A stretch of 64,000 nucleotides of DNA from Enterococcus thailandicus (GCF_001886265.1 NZ_JXLE01000009.1:22032-86031), one strand, 5' to 3'. Positions 28,305-37,564 are shown, counted from the first letter of the stretch. Numbers and translations: made by a program. The notes: generated by a model not told the origin, from the letters alone.

Positions 28305-29321
28305 ATGTTGTGTGCAATCAATCAATATGGAAAAAGATTCATTGCTAGTCAAGCTGTGAAACAAGAAATTTATTTTTGTCCAGGCTGTCGGTTGCCGGTG
28401 ATTTTAAAACAAGGAAAGCAAGTTCGTGCACATTTTGCACATAAGAAAAGTAGTGTATGTCAAGTTTTTAGCGAAGCAGAATCAGAGGAGCATGTATTCC
28501 TGAAAGAAGTCTTCTATCAATGGTTAAAAAAATTCGCTGAACAAGTAGAAATAGAACCTTATTTGTCTGAATTAGCCCAAAGACCAGATTTACTTAGCGG
28601 AAATTTTGCATTTGAGATCCAATGTTCACCATTAGCTTATTCACGATTTATTGAACGGACAACGAATTATCAGCGTAAGCAGTTCACCGTTTGGTGGATT
28701 CTTAGCAGTAGTTTGATTAACAAAAAGTTGTTAGCAGGCCCCAAATTATCACAATTAGTGAAAGGTGCTTGCCGCTATGACGAGCAACGTCATGTTCATT
28801 TTTGGGCGGTGGATAGACACACAGGAAAGTTGTATCTTTATCATGAGTTGACGTTGTCTGTCGCTCAGGAAATCAGTTATCGGGTAATGGAGTGGTCATT
28901 TTATACTTGTTCTTTAACTAAGATTCTGACCAATCAGTTGGTTAGTGACACACAAATCGTTGCTAGTCGAGCTAAAAAAGAAATTTATCAGGAACTTGAT
29001 TGGCAATTGCGCCGGAAACAAGATGCTCTTTTGCAAGTTCAAGAGTTTTGTTATATGAGAGGAAAGCATCTTCTCTATCTTTCCTCATGGATCTATCAGC
29101 AAAGTGCATTTTTCTTTTTCTTTGGGACAAACGTGCTTGTGTATCGAGTGCTATTTGAGGAAACGTTACAGGAAAAACGACTGCTTCATTATCTTTGCTG
29201 GCGTGAAAAGCTTGAAGACGTGGCCCCAGAGTGGTTGTTTCCGTTGATTTCGAAAGAACAAATGTATTGGCGATTTTTTGAAGAGTGTTGTGACCTATGG
29301 AAAAAGAAAGTGGATAACTAA
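28305..29321 (+). CDS. coiA: Competence protein CoiA family
   Basis: 338-residue CoiA-like protein; in competent Firmicutes it helps recombination of incoming DNA. The N-terminal zinc-ribbon-like part CPGCRLPVILKQGKQVRAHFAHK (about residues 24-46) and the nuclease-like core RPDLLSG...FAFEIQCSPL with conserved Asp, Glu and Gln (about 89-108) match the family. The ATG at 28305 follows AAGGGAGAG. It precedes pepF by about 110 bases, as in streptococci and bacilli. The rest of a competence regulon is outside this window, so natural competence cannot be inferred. Confidence 0.92.
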   Translation: MLCAINQYGKRFIASQAVKQEIYFCPGCRLPVILKQGKQVRAHFAHKKSSVCQVFSEAESEEHVFLKEVFYQWLKKFAEQVEIEPYLSELAQRPDLLSGNFAFEIQCSPLAYSRFIERTTNYQRKQFTVWWILSSSLINKKLLAGPKLSQLVKGACRYDEQRHVHFWAVDRHTGKLYLYHELTLSVAQEISYRVMEWSFYTCSLTKILTNQLVSDTQIVASRAKKEIYQELDWQLRRKQDALLQVQEFCYMRGKHLLYLSSWIYQQSAFFFFFGTNVLVYRVLFEETLQEKRLLHYLCWREKLEDVAPEWLFPLISKEQMYWRFFEECCDLWKKKVDN

Positions 29322-29430
29322 AAAGTTAAAAAACTTTTGTTAGAATATTTAGACGAATTTAAGCAAGAAGCTTTTGTCTGAGAAAATTTGTGATAAGATG
29401 AAGAAAGATTAAGAAAAAGGAGTCGATTTC

Positions 29431-31242
29431 ATGAGTGAAACAACCCAATTACCGAATCGCGAAGAACTATCTGAAAATTTAACTTGGGATTTGACGAAAA
29501 TTTTTGCAAATGATCAAGAATTTGACGAAAAATATCAAGAACTATCTGAGGAACTGACACAGGCAGAAAAGTATAAGGGAACGCTAGCTAACGGCGCAAC
29601 CGCATTTTTGAATGCGCTTGAGTTTGTTTTAGATGTTTATCGTAAAATTGAAGTGTTGTACGTTTACGCTCATTTGAAGAATGATCAAGATACTGCAAAC
29701 ACGACATATCAAGCTTTGCATTCACGTGCGGGTAGCTTAATGGCAAAAGTGGGTGAATCAGTTTCTTGGTTGGAACCAGAAGTTCTCCAATTATCAGATG
29801 AAACGATTTGGAGTTACTTTGAAGAAGAGCCAAAATTAGAAATCTATCGCCATTTTGTTCAGCAAATGGTAGATAATCGTGCGCACGTCTTATCGGCTGA
29901 TCAAGAAGCACTTTTAGCTGGTGCTGGAGAAATTTTTGGTGCATCAAGTAGTACATTTTCCGTATTGAACAATGCTGATTTAGTTTTTCCAACTATCACA
30001 GGAGAAAATGGCGAAAAAATCCAACTTTCTCATGGGGTCTATGGTCAGTTGTTAGAAAGTACAGACCGTTCTGTACGTGAAGCGGCATTTAAAGGACTAT
30101 ATGAAGTATATGAACAATTTAGAAATACTTTTGCTTCGACTTTGAGTGCACACATCAAAGGGTACAATTTTAAAGCGAAAGCACGTCATTATCATTCTGC
30201 TCGTGAAGCTTCTTTAAGCAACAACCATGTGCCTGAAAGTGTATATGATACATTGGTTGAAGTAGTGAATAAGCATTTGCCATTATTACATCGTTATATG
30301 GAATTGCGTAAACGTTTATTAAATGTTGAAGAACTACACATGTATGATTTGTATACTCCGGTATTAGGGGAAGCGCCGATCAAGTTTTCTTATGAGGATG
30401 CAAGAGCAAAAGCCTTAGAAGCTTTACAGCCAATGGGTGAAGAGTACATGGCAGTTGTTGAAGAAGCATTTGCTGATCGTTGGATCGATGTGGTTGAAAA
30501 CAAAGGGAAACGCAGCGGAGCGTATTCTTCAGGAAGCTATGATACGAAACCATACATTTTGTTGAATTGGCATGATACATTAGATCAATTATTTACCTTA
30601 GTTCATGAAATGGGTCATAGCGTGCATAGTTTCTTTACTCGTTCAAACCAACCTTATGTTTATGGAGATTATTCAATTTTCTTGGCAGAGATTGCTTCGA
30701 CAACAAATGAAAATATTTTGACTGAGTATTTGTTGGAAACAGAAACAGATCCTCGTGTGCGTGCATACGTGTTAAATCATTATTTGGATGGTTTCAAAGG
30801 AACAATTTTCCGTCAAACACAATTTGCTGAATTTGAACATTTTATGTATGTTGAAGACGCAAAAGGTGTGCCATTAACAAGTGAATATTTAAGTGAAAGT
30901 TATGGAAAATTAAATGCAAAATATTACGGACCAGCAGTAGAAGAAGATCCAGAAATCAAATATGAATGGTCACGGATTCCACATTTCTATTATAATTACT
31001 ATGTTTTCCAATATGCGACAGGATTTTCTGCAGCGTCTGCATTAGCGAAGAAAATCTGGGCGAAAGAACCAGATGCGTTAGGTAACTACCTAGCTTATTT
31101 GAAAGCAGGAAACAGCGATTATCCAGTGGAAGTAATGAAAAAAGCAGGTGTTGATATGACGCAAGCAGCTTATATTGAAGATGCAATGGCGATGTTTGAA
31201 AAACGTTTGGATGAATTAGAAGCATTGATTGATGAGTTATAA
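29431..31242 (+). CDS. pepF: Oligoendopeptidase F
   Basis: Cytosolic M3-family zinc metallopeptidase that cleaves oligopeptides. 603 residues, normal for PepF. Zinc motif HEMGH in FTLVHEMGHSVHSFF near residue 390, with the third ligand Glu in FLAEIASTTNE about 25 residues on; C-terminal RIPHFYYNYYVFQYATG is typical of PepF. AAAAGGAGT precedes the ATG. Followed by the terminator at 31326. Confidence 0.96.
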   Translation: MSETTQLPNREELSENLTWDLTKIFANDQEFDEKYQELSEELTQAEKYKGTLANGATAFLNALEFVLDVYRKIEVLYVYAHLKNDQDTANTTYQALHSRAGSLMAKVGESVSWLEPEVLQLSDETIWSYFEEEPKLEIYRHFVQQMVDNRAHVLSADQEALLAGAGEIFGASSSTFSVLNNADLVFPTITGENGEKIQLSHGVYGQLLESTDRSVREAAFKGLYEVYEQFRNTFASTLSAHIKGYNFKAKARHYHSAREASLSNNHVPESVYDTLVEVVNKHLPLLHRYMELRKRLLNVEELHMYDLYTPVLGEAPIKFSYEDARAKALEALQPMGEEYMAVVEEAFADRWIDVVENKGKRSGAYSSGSYDTKPYILLNWHDTLDQLFTLVHEMGHSVHSFFTRSNQPYVYGDYSIFLAEIASTTNENILTEYLLETETDPRVRAYVLNHYLDGFKGTIFRQTQFAEFEHFMYVEDAKGVPLTSEYLSESYGKLNAKYYGPAVEEDPEIKYEWSRIPHFYYNYYVFQYATGFSAASALAKKIWAKEPDALGNYLAYLKAGNSDYPVEVMKKAGVDMTQAAYIEDAMAMFEKRLDELEALIDEL

Positions 31243-31325
31243 AAATCAAGAGGGTAAAGAAATGTTTCAAATGAGAAAACGAATTTTTCGTGTGCAGAAA
31301 TAGGAAAGAGTTTATAAAGCTGAAT

Positions 31326-31361
31326 AAAGAGTCTCGACTTTTGTCGAGGCTCTTTATTTTT
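31326..31361 (+). terminator. Intrinsic terminator after pepF
   Basis: AAAGAGTCTCGAC pairs with GTCGAGGCTCTTT, then ATTTTT. Confidence 0.88.
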
Positions 31362-31367
31362 AGTGAA

Positions 31368-31410
31368 ATAAAAAACATCCAAAACAGAATATTCAATCTG
31401 TCTTGGATGT
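31368..31410 (-). terminator. Terminator for the leftward spxH-like gene
   Basis: ACATCCAA...CAGA pairs with TCTG...TTGGATGT; a T-rich run follows on the minus strand. Confidence 0.75.
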
Positions 31411-31440
31411 TAAATAGATCTTATTTGTTTTGAATAAAAG

Positions 31441-32118
31441 TTAATTTGAAAGTAAAGATAAGTGGCTTGCGCCAGTTGTAAATTTTGAACCAGTTGTATG
31501 TAATTGTTGACCAGTAAAAATTTGATAGGATTCATCAGTTACTTTACAAAGTTCTTGAATACGGTGAACAGTATTTGTCCCTTCGACTAAAACGCCGAAA
31601 TCACAATCATATGCGTAGTTATAAACAACCGCGGAAGGATGTTTGGTAATCCCCATCTCTCGAGCGATTTTCTGATCAGAGAAAAAAGCTTCTTTTACAA
31701 ATTCAGATTGACGGTCTTCTTTGAACATTGCTAAATCTCCACCAATAGACGCAAAAAGTTCCTCAGATAAAGCTTGTGAATAAGGAATATCTTTACAGCC
31801 TACAGCTTCTTGCAATTTAATCAAAAATTGACGTCCTTTTTTCTTTCCTTGAAACTGTGCAGCTTTACAATCAAGTGATGCAGAGTAGATTGTTGAAAAT
31901 AAATTGTTACGTTCTTCTAAATCTTGACGATCAATGCCTCGTGTTTGCATGACATCCCCGATTGTCTGCAAGTTAACTAAAGGTAAAAAACGAAATTGAA
32001 CTTTTTTGTTTTTTAGATTTGTCGTCCCATATTCTTCTTCGATGAACTGTAACAGCTGCCGTTCCATATTAAAACAGTATTTCCCCAAAGGGTTCACGAA
32101 AAGATAAATTTCGATCAT
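31441..32118 (-). CDS. spxH: SpxH/YjbH-like ClpXP adaptor, DsbA-fold protein
   Basis: 225-residue thioredoxin/DsbA-fold protein matching the YjbH (SpxH) family, which presents Spx to ClpXP. MIEIYLFVNPLGKYCFNMERQLL at the start corresponds to the redox-motif region of YjbH, but only one cysteine is present: the first position of the CxxC is Gly (GKYC). ITKHPSAVVYNY near residue 160 matches the cis-proline loop. The ATG at 32118 has GGGGGAG at ideal spacing. Its position between pepF and the CYTH gene is the same as yjbH in B. subtilis, which strongly supports the assignment. Confidence 0.85.
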   Translation of the reverse strand: MIEIYLFVNPLGKYCFNMERQLLQFIEEEYGTTNLKNKKVQFRFLPLVNLQTIGDVMQTRGIDRQDLEERNNLFSTIYSASLDCKAAQFQGKKKGRQFLIKLQEAVGCKDIPYSQALSEELFASIGGDLAMFKEDRQSEFVKEAFFSDQKIAREMGITKHPSAVVYNYAYDCDFGVLVEGTNTVHRIQELCKVTDESYQIFTGQQLHTTGSKFTTGASHLSLLSN

Positions 32119-32185
32119 ATGAATCTCCCCCAAAAATAGATTCTATATAATTAGTGAATACTTTCATCCACAGACTATAACTTAA

Positions 32186-32219
32186 CAGAAAAGGCGCAAA
32201 AAATGAACTCATGCGCCTT
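32186..32219 (-). terminator. Probable terminator after the CYTH gene
   Basis: AAGGCGCA pairs with TGCGCCTT around a 13-base loop; on the minus strand it is followed by TTCTGTT, a weak T run. Confidence 0.55.
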
Positions 32220-32236
32220 GTGAAAATGAAAGAAAT

Positions 32237-32812
32237 CTAATTTTTTGCCTCAATCATTCGATGGATTTTATTTTTCGCCGGACGATAAGGAAGGTTGAAA
32301 GAACTTAGAAACTGCAAAAAATCAGCGCTTGTAGTAGTCGTGTCCTGTACTTCGAGCTCTAATTCATAGTCATGTAAATTCTGTGCCCAACTTTGATCGA
32401 TAGCTAAGAGGCCTTCCTTTATGTGAAACTCTGCACGTTTAGTCGTTAACTCTCCAGTTTTGATGAGTTGAGAGGAGTGAATGCCAAGATCAATTAACTT
32501 TTCAAAGACGTGACCTGTGATTGGTAGCACATTTGATTGGAGGATGTCGTCAGCACAAGCTTTGGTTAGTGTATCAGTTGTTTCTAAAAGTCCAGATGTT
32601 GTTGGCGTTTTTAATGTGTATTCTGCCAAGTCCTCATATCTTCGGATGCGTAGTCCACAATTTTTTGCTTTTAATTGAAAATCAGGTGTGTCAAAGTAAC
32701 TGTTTGTTTGCGTTTTAAAATCGGTTGCTGTCAATTGATAATGGGTAATCAATTGTTGATATTCTGATTGAGAAAGCATTGTTTTGAATTCAATCTCTAA
32801 ATTTTCTGCCAT
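32237..32812 (-). CDS. CYTH domain protein (YjbK-like, triphosphate tunnel fold)
   Basis: 191-residue CYTH protein. The signature ExExK is present as EIEFK near residues 6-10, followed by alternating charged strands (CGLRIRRYED, EYTLKTP, RAEFHIKEG, DYELELEV) that line the triphosphate tunnel. Family members bind or hydrolyse triphosphate compounds; the B. subtilis homologue is YjbK. It is divergent from relQ, the alarmone synthetase, as in many Firmicutes, which hints at a link to nucleotide or polyphosphate metabolism. AAAGGGG lies before the ATG. Confidence 0.88.
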   Translation of the reverse strand: MAENLEIEFKTMLSQSEYQQLITHYQLTATDFKTQTNSYFDTPDFQLKAKNCGLRIRRYEDLAEYTLKTPTTSGLLETTDTLTKACADDILQSNVLPITGHVFEKLIDLGIHSSQLIKTGELTTKRAEFHIKEGLLAIDQSWAQNLHDYELELEVQDTTTTSADFLQFLSSFNLPYRPAKNKIHRMIEAKN

Positions 32813-32944
32813 GTTATTCGCCCCTTTTTCTTTATTTTGCCTAAATTTTCTTTTCTGGTCAATGAAAGGGTGAACGATTACGGAAACTCTTGGTTGTATG
32901 GTAAAATAGGCAATGAATGTCAGTGCAAAGTAGAGGTATGAGTT

Positions 32945-33631
32945 ATGGAACGAGATTGGGAAACATTTTTAGCACCATATGAACAAACTGTATCAGAATT
33001 GAAAGTTAAGTTACGTGGGATTCGTAAACAATTCCGTGAACAAAATCAACATGTGCCAATTGAATTTGTAACTGGTCGTGTGAAACCAGTCGATAGCATT
33101 GTAACAAAATCTCAGTTACGACATATTCCAATGGGACGGTTAGAAGAAGAAATGTCCGATATTGCTGGGTTACGTATTATGTGCCAGTTTGTCGAAGATA
33201 TCCACCAAGTTGTGGAAGTGATTCGTAACCGTAAAGACATGAAGGTAATTCAAGAAAGAGACTACATTACGAATAAAAAAGCGAGTGGGTATCGTTCCTA
33301 TCATTTAGTAATCGAATATCCTGTTCAGTTGATTAGCGGCGAAAAGAAAATATTAGCTGAAATCCAAATTCGAACATTAGCGATGAATTTTTGGGCAACA
33401 ATTGAACATTCGCTAAATTATAAATACCAAGGCGTCTTTCCAGAAGAAATGAGTGAACGATTGCAACGTGCCGCAGAAGCTGCCTATCAATTAGACGAAG
33501 AAATGTCTAATATTCGTGAAGAAATTCAAGAGGCACAGCGCCTATTTTCTCATGGTCGAGGAAAATCAGATGATGTTTATTATCGAACATTGCTGGATAA
33601 AGAAGATGAGAAGCAAGGAGGCAACGAATGA
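32945..33631 (+). CDS. relQ: Small alarmone synthetase RelQ (GTP pyrophosphokinase)
   Basis: 228-residue single-domain (p)ppGpp synthetase without hydrolase domain, the RelQ/SAS1 (YjbM) type. Synthetase motifs: PVDSIVTKSQLRH, ISDIAGLRI-like DIAGLRIMC near residue 73, ASGYRSYHLVIEYP near 115, and AEIQIRTLAMNFWATIEHSLNYK near 138-160. The C terminus is helical and used for tetramerisation in this family. It overlaps nadK by four bases (ATGA) and heads the relQ-nadK-rluD-mgtE operon. Together with Rel at 4.6 kb the window holds two (p)ppGpp sources. Confidence 0.96.
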   Translation: MERDWETFLAPYEQTVSELKVKLRGIRKQFREQNQHVPIEFVTGRVKPVDSIVTKSQLRHIPMGRLEEEMSDIAGLRIMCQFVEDIHQVVEVIRNRKDMKVIQERDYITNKKASGYRSYHLVIEYPVQLISGEKKILAEIQIRTLAMNFWATIEHSLNYKYQGVFPEEMSERLQRAAEAAYQLDEEMSNIREEIQEAQRLFSHGRGKSDDVYYRTLLDKEDEKQGGNE

Positions 33632-34425
33632 AAGTAGCCATTGTTCATAATAATGAAGCAAAAACATTAGAAGTTACCGAACGGTTGGTTGCTCTTTTAA
33701 CGCAAGCTGGTATCAAAATCAATGAAAAAAATCCAGAATTGGTGATTTCGGTTGGAGGGGATGGAACGTTACTTTCGGCTTTTCATCGGTTTAATCATCG
33801 GTTGAATGAAGTTCGCTTTTTAGGTGTGCATACTGGGCATCTTGGTTTTTATACAGACTGGCGCGATTACGAACTAGAAGAGTTAGTCGATAGTTTATTG
33901 ACGACGCGCGAACAAAGTGTTAGTTATCCGTTACTCGATGTGCGAATTAGTTACACAAATGATCAACCAGATAAACATTTTTTTGCATTGAATGAATCAA
34001 CAATCAAACGTGCGAACCGGACGATGGTTGCTGATGTGTATATCAAAGATGAATTGTTTGAAAGTTTTCGTGGTGATGGATTGGCGGTTTCAACGCCGAC
34101 TGGTTCTACTGCGTACAATAAAAGTATTGGTGGAGCAGTTATCCATCCTAGTATTAATGCCTTTCAATTAACAGAAATTGCCTCTTTGAATAATCGTGTT
34201 TTTCGGACGTTAGGTTCCCCCATTGTAATTGGGCAAGATGAGTGGGTTGAAATCAAGTTAGAAAATACAGAAGATTATTTGGTGACAGTTGATCAATTGG
34301 ACGTGGCAAAGGGACACATTCATTCAATTTATTACCGAATTGCGAAAGAACGCATCCATTTTGCTTCTTATCGACATATGCATTTTTGGCATCGCGTGAA
34401 GGATGCCTTTATTGGTGAGGGATAG
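33628..34425 (+). CDS. nadK: NAD kinase
   Basis: Phosphorylates NAD to NADP. 265 residues. The GGDGT motif occupies residues 43-47, ALNESTIKR provides the NE/D substrate motif and STPTGSTAYNKS is the conserved glycine-rich loop. Start ATG overlaps the relQ stop; the RluD-like gene starts one base after its stop. The block corresponds to yjbM-ppnK-yjbO of B. subtilis. Confidence 0.97.
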   Translation: MKVAIVHNNEAKTLEVTERLVALLTQAGIKINEKNPELVISVGGDGTLLSAFHRFNHRLNEVRFLGVHTGHLGFYTDWRDYELEELVDSLLTTREQSVSYPLLDVRISYTNDQPDKHFFALNESTIKRANRTMVADVYIKDELFESFRGDGLAVSTPTGSTAYNKSIGGAVIHPSINAFQLTEIASLNNRVFRTLGSPIVIGQDEWVEIKLENTEDYLVTVDQLDVAKGHIHSIYYRIAKERIHFASYRHMHFWHRVKDAFIGEG

Positions 34426-34426
34426 T

Positions 34427-35326
34427 ATGCAGTTTACATGGGTTTATCAAAAGGAGCATCCGCAACAAGTAAAATATTTCTTGAAAGAACAAGGGATATC
34501 TAAAGGTTTATTAGCAAAAATAAAATTCCAAGGCGGCGAAATCAAAGTCAATGACCAAGTCGAAAATGTCTTGTTTTCTCTGACAGACAATGATAAGGTA
34601 ACCATTGTGATTCCCGCTGAAGGAGAGCATGAAACGGTTCTTTTAGATGAGACACCAATCGACATTGTTTTCGAAGATGAACATGTTTTGGTAGTCAATA
34701 AACCAGCGGGTGTTTCTTCGATTCCGGCACAATACCATCCTAATGGTACGATGGCGAATCGGGTCAAAGCGTATTACAAAAAACAAGCGTATGAAAACCA
34801 AGTGATCCACGTAGTAACCAGATTGGATCGAGATACATCTGGATTGATGCTATTTGCCAAACATGGTTTTGCTCATGCCAAGTTGGATACGCAACTTCGA
34901 GAAAAGAAATTTACGAAGAAATATCAAGCATTAGTTAGCGGAAAAATGAATGAATTACAAACGCATGGACGCATTGAATTGCCGATTGCGAGGGACTATA
35001 CTTCGTTACTGAAACGAACGATTTCCCCAGAAGGTCGAGCTGCGGAAACAGAGTATTGGCTTGATCAAGCTTTTTCAGATGCAGCGTTAGTTGATATTCA
35101 ACTTCATACAGGGCGTACGCATCAAATTAGGGTTCATTTTGCTGCAATAGGTTGTCCTTTGTTAGGTGATGATATGTATGAGGGACGCATGGATTTGGGT
35201 ATCCAAAGACAGGCGCTCCATTGTTATGATTTACGTTTTTATCATCCTTTTACTCAAGAATTATTAGAATTTAAGCAGCCACTAGCAGAAGACATGGCAG
35301 CAGTGATCAAACGTTTTAAAGATTAA
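34427..35326 (+). CDS. RluD-family 23S rRNA/tRNA pseudouridine synthase
   Basis: 299-residue pseudouridine synthase. An N-terminal S4-like RNA-binding part (about 1-70) is followed by the catalytic signature RLDRDTSGLMLFAK near residue 130 with the nucleophilic Asp, then LHTGRTHQIRVHFAAIGCPLLGDDMY, typical of RluA/RluD. The precise RNA target is not predictable. The ATG at 34427 follows GGTGAGGG inside the nadK 3' end. Homologue of B. subtilis YjbO. Confidence 0.92.
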   Translation: MQFTWVYQKEHPQQVKYFLKEQGISKGLLAKIKFQGGEIKVNDQVENVLFSLTDNDKVTIVIPAEGEHETVLLDETPIDIVFEDEHVLVVNKPAGVSSIPAQYHPNGTMANRVKAYYKKQAYENQVIHVVTRLDRDTSGLMLFAKHGFAHAKLDTQLREKKFTKKYQALVSGKMNELQTHGRIELPIARDYTSLLKRTISPEGRAAETEYWLDQAFSDAALVDIQLHTGRTHQIRVHFAAIGCPLLGDDMYEGRMDLGIQRQALHCYDLRFYHPFTQELLEFKQPLAEDMAAVIKRFKD

Positions 35327-35343
35327 GGTGAGGTGAGATTGGT

Positions 35344-36705
35344 TTGGACGAAAATCAAGAATTAGAGGAAAGATTTGCCCAGTTGGCTCAGGATTTGAAG
35401 ACAAATAATATTCAAGAATTTAGAAATGATTTCTTGGAGATGCATATTTATGAGCAGGGGCAGTTCTACCAGTCACTCCCTGAAGATGATCGTCAATTGA
35501 TCTATACGTATCTTTCGCCAAAAGAATTAGCTGATATGTTCGACGTGATTGAAGAAGATAATGAACATATGAAGGAATATTTGGCAGAGATGCGACCAAG
35601 CTATGCCGCGGATATGTTGGCAGAAATGTATACCGATAATGCGGTCGATTTGTTAAATACGTTAGATAAAAAACAAATAGCTAAATACTTAAGTTTGATG
35701 TCCACTGAAGATGCCAGTGAAATCAAAGAATTGTTACACTATGAAGATGAAACAGCCGGCGCTATCATGACAACGGAATTTGTTTCAATCGTTGCAAATC
35801 AAACCGTCCGTTCAGCGATGTATGTGTTGAAAAATGAGGCAGATGTGGCTGAAACGATTTACTACATTTATGTGGTCAATCAAGAAGGAAAACTAGTTGG
35901 TGTTATTTCTTTGCGCGATTTGATTGTCAACGATGACGATACAATGATCGCTGACTTAATGAGTGAACGAATTATCTCAGTGCATGTGGGTGATGACCAA
36001 GAAGACGTGGCGCAAACATTTCGGGACTATGACTTTCTAGCATTACCAGTTACTGACTATGATGATCATTTGTTAGGAATCGTAACGGTTGATGATATTA
36101 TTGACGTTATTGATGATGAAGCAGCAAGTGACTACTCTGGTTTGGCTGGGGTCAATGTAGAAGAAGTCAATGAAAATCCAATCAAGGCTGCATCCAGGCG
36201 ACTACCGTGGCTGATTACGCTATTGTTTTTAGGAATGTCAACAGCATCATTGATTAGTCATTACGAAGACCTTGTGAGTGAAGCGAGTATTTTAGCGGTG
36301 TTTATTTCACTAATTACGGGGACAGCTGGGAATGCGGGTACGCAATCATTGGCGGTTGCCGTGCGACGATTGGCTATCTCGGATGAAAAAGAAAATAGTT
36401 TTACACGATTGATTCTAGCGGAAGTTTTCACAGGTTTAGTTACTGGAGCTGTGACAGGTCTGACTATTTTCTTGATTGTTGGTTTTTGGAAGAATAATTT
36501 TATTTTAGGTTTTGTTATTGGTATGGCAATGTTATTTGCGATTACAGTTGCTAACCTAGCGGGAAGTTTGATTCCAATGTTGATGGATCGTTTGGGATTT
36601 GATCCGGCAGTTGCGAGTGGGCCTTTTATTACCACTTTAAGTGATTTGACAAGTGTGTTGATTTATTTTAATATTGCTTCTTTGTTTATGGGGTATTTTA
36701 TGTAA
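35344..36705 (+). CDS. mgtE: Magnesium transporter MgtE
   Basis: 453-residue Mg2+ channel. Order: MgtE N-terminal superhelical domain (about 20-130), a pair of CBS domains (about 135-260, with MTTEFVSI and LLGIVTVDDIIDVI) and five membrane helices from about residue 280 containing GTAGNAGTQSLAVAVRRL, the pore-lining signature. Starts with TTG at 35344, with AGGTGAG seven bases upstream; no ATG is available before residue 30. It closes the relQ-nadK operon. No M-box riboswitch is visible ahead of it. Confidence 0.95.
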   Translation: MDENQELEERFAQLAQDLKTNNIQEFRNDFLEMHIYEQGQFYQSLPEDDRQLIYTYLSPKELADMFDVIEEDNEHMKEYLAEMRPSYAADMLAEMYTDNAVDLLNTLDKKQIAKYLSLMSTEDASEIKELLHYEDETAGAIMTTEFVSIVANQTVRSAMYVLKNEADVAETIYYIYVVNQEGKLVGVISLRDLIVNDDDTMIADLMSERIISVHVGDDQEDVAQTFRDYDFLALPVTDYDDHLLGIVTVDDIIDVIDDEAASDYSGLAGVNVEEVNENPIKAASRRLPWLITLLFLGMSTASLISHYEDLVSEASILAVFISLITGTAGNAGTQSLAVAVRRLAISDEKENSFTRLILAEVFTGLVTGAVTGLTIFLIVGFWKNNFILGFVIGMAMLFAITVANLAGSLIPMLMDRLGFDPAVASGPFITTLSDLTSVLIYFNIASLFMGYFM

Positions 36706-36870
36706 GGTTGTGGCTCAAAATGCTCAGCTTCAAGCAATAAGACATTCTTTCTAAAAATAGCTTCTCATATTTTTATGAGAGATTGGCTTATGCCGAAGAA
36801 GCTGTTTTGAGAACACCGTGGATGAGGCTGTGGCTCAAAGCGTTCAGCTTCAACAAATTAGCGAGCAATT
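36706..36870 (+). repeat. Hairpin repeat array, one full unit and one partial unit
   Basis: The first unit begins GGTTGTGGCTCAAAA, runs through CTTCAAGCAATAAG, CTTCTCATATTTTTATGAGA and GCCGAAGAAGC and ends GAACACCGTGGATGAG. The next copy begins directly GGCTGTGGCTCAAAGCG and breaks off near 36870. Same family and head-to-tail arrangement as at 60.4 kb. Confidence 0.75.
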
Positions 36871-36882
36871 ATTTATATAATC

Positions 36883-36921
36883 AAAAGGGAGTGTGACCTA
36901 ATCAGGCCACACTCCCTTTTT
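36883..36921. terminator. Bidirectional terminator between mgtE and cutC
   Basis: AAAAGGGAGTGTG...CC pairs with GG...CACACTCCCTTTT; T runs on both strands serve the converging genes. Confidence 0.92.
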
Positions 36922-36925
36922 GTGG

Positions 36926-37564
36926 TTAATCCAGTGGAATAATTTTTGTTCCATGTACTTCAGTGACACCTAATTCTTTTGCAACTTGTTCTGCATTTTT
37001 ATCAGATACACCACCACCGGGTAAAATAATCAAACGATTATTTGCATAAGCAATTAATTTTTTCAAATGTGCAAAGTTATCTTCAATTGGTGTACCAGCT
37101 GTGCCACCATGGGTTAAAATTCGTTCAACACCGTGTTCAACTAGCCAATCAATCGCTGCAAATTGACGCTCTTCGGGGATACTGTCAAATGCCATGTGGA
37201 AAGTAATCTGTAGACCTTTTGCTGTTTCAATCAACAACTCTAAAGCCTCTTCATCCAGCCAACCGGAAGGAGTCAGGCAGCCAATAACAACACCATCTGT
37301 TCCTAATTTCTTTGCTTCAATCAAATCAGTGTGCATAATCTTTAATTCAATATCATTGTAAACAAAGTCGCCTCCACGCGGACGAATAATCGTCATCACG
37401 GGGACTTCTTTTTCACCAGCGTAACTTAAAGCTTCTTCAATTACGCCAGTACTTGGTGTGGTTCCTCCCACAGCAAGATTGTCGCATAACTCAATCCGGT
37501 TCGCGCCGCGGGAAATCGCTAAAGGGATCGAGGTGTAATTTTCGGCACAAAATTCTTTAATCAT
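36926..37564 (-). CDS. cutC: Copper homeostasis protein CutC family
   Basis: 212-residue TIM-barrel protein of the CutC family. Seen: ANRIELCDNLAVGGTTPS near residues 19-36, IRPRGGDFVY near 60-69, TFHMAFD, LTHGG and LPGGGVSDKN. The link to copper is genetic and still debated; the biochemical activity is unknown. The ATG at 37564 follows AAAGGAGTG; an upstream extension to 37597 is less likely. It stands alone, convergent with mgtE. Confidence 0.92.
   Translation of the reverse strand: MIKEFCAENYTSIPLAISRGANRIELCDNLAVGGTTPSTGVIEEALSYAGEKEVPVMTIIRPRGGDFVYNDIELKIMHTDLIEAKKLGTDGVVIGCLTPSGWLDEEALELLIETAKGLQITFHMAFDSIPEERQFAAIDWLVEHGVERILTHGGTAGTPIEDNFAHLKKLIAYANNRLIILPGGGVSDKNAEQVAKELGVTEVHGTKIIPLD

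Noticed and set aside
31261..31303. Very short frame MFQMRKRIFRVQK after pepF
   Set aside because: Only 13 codons, in the untranslated tail before the pepF terminator; the GAGGG upstream is not enough support.
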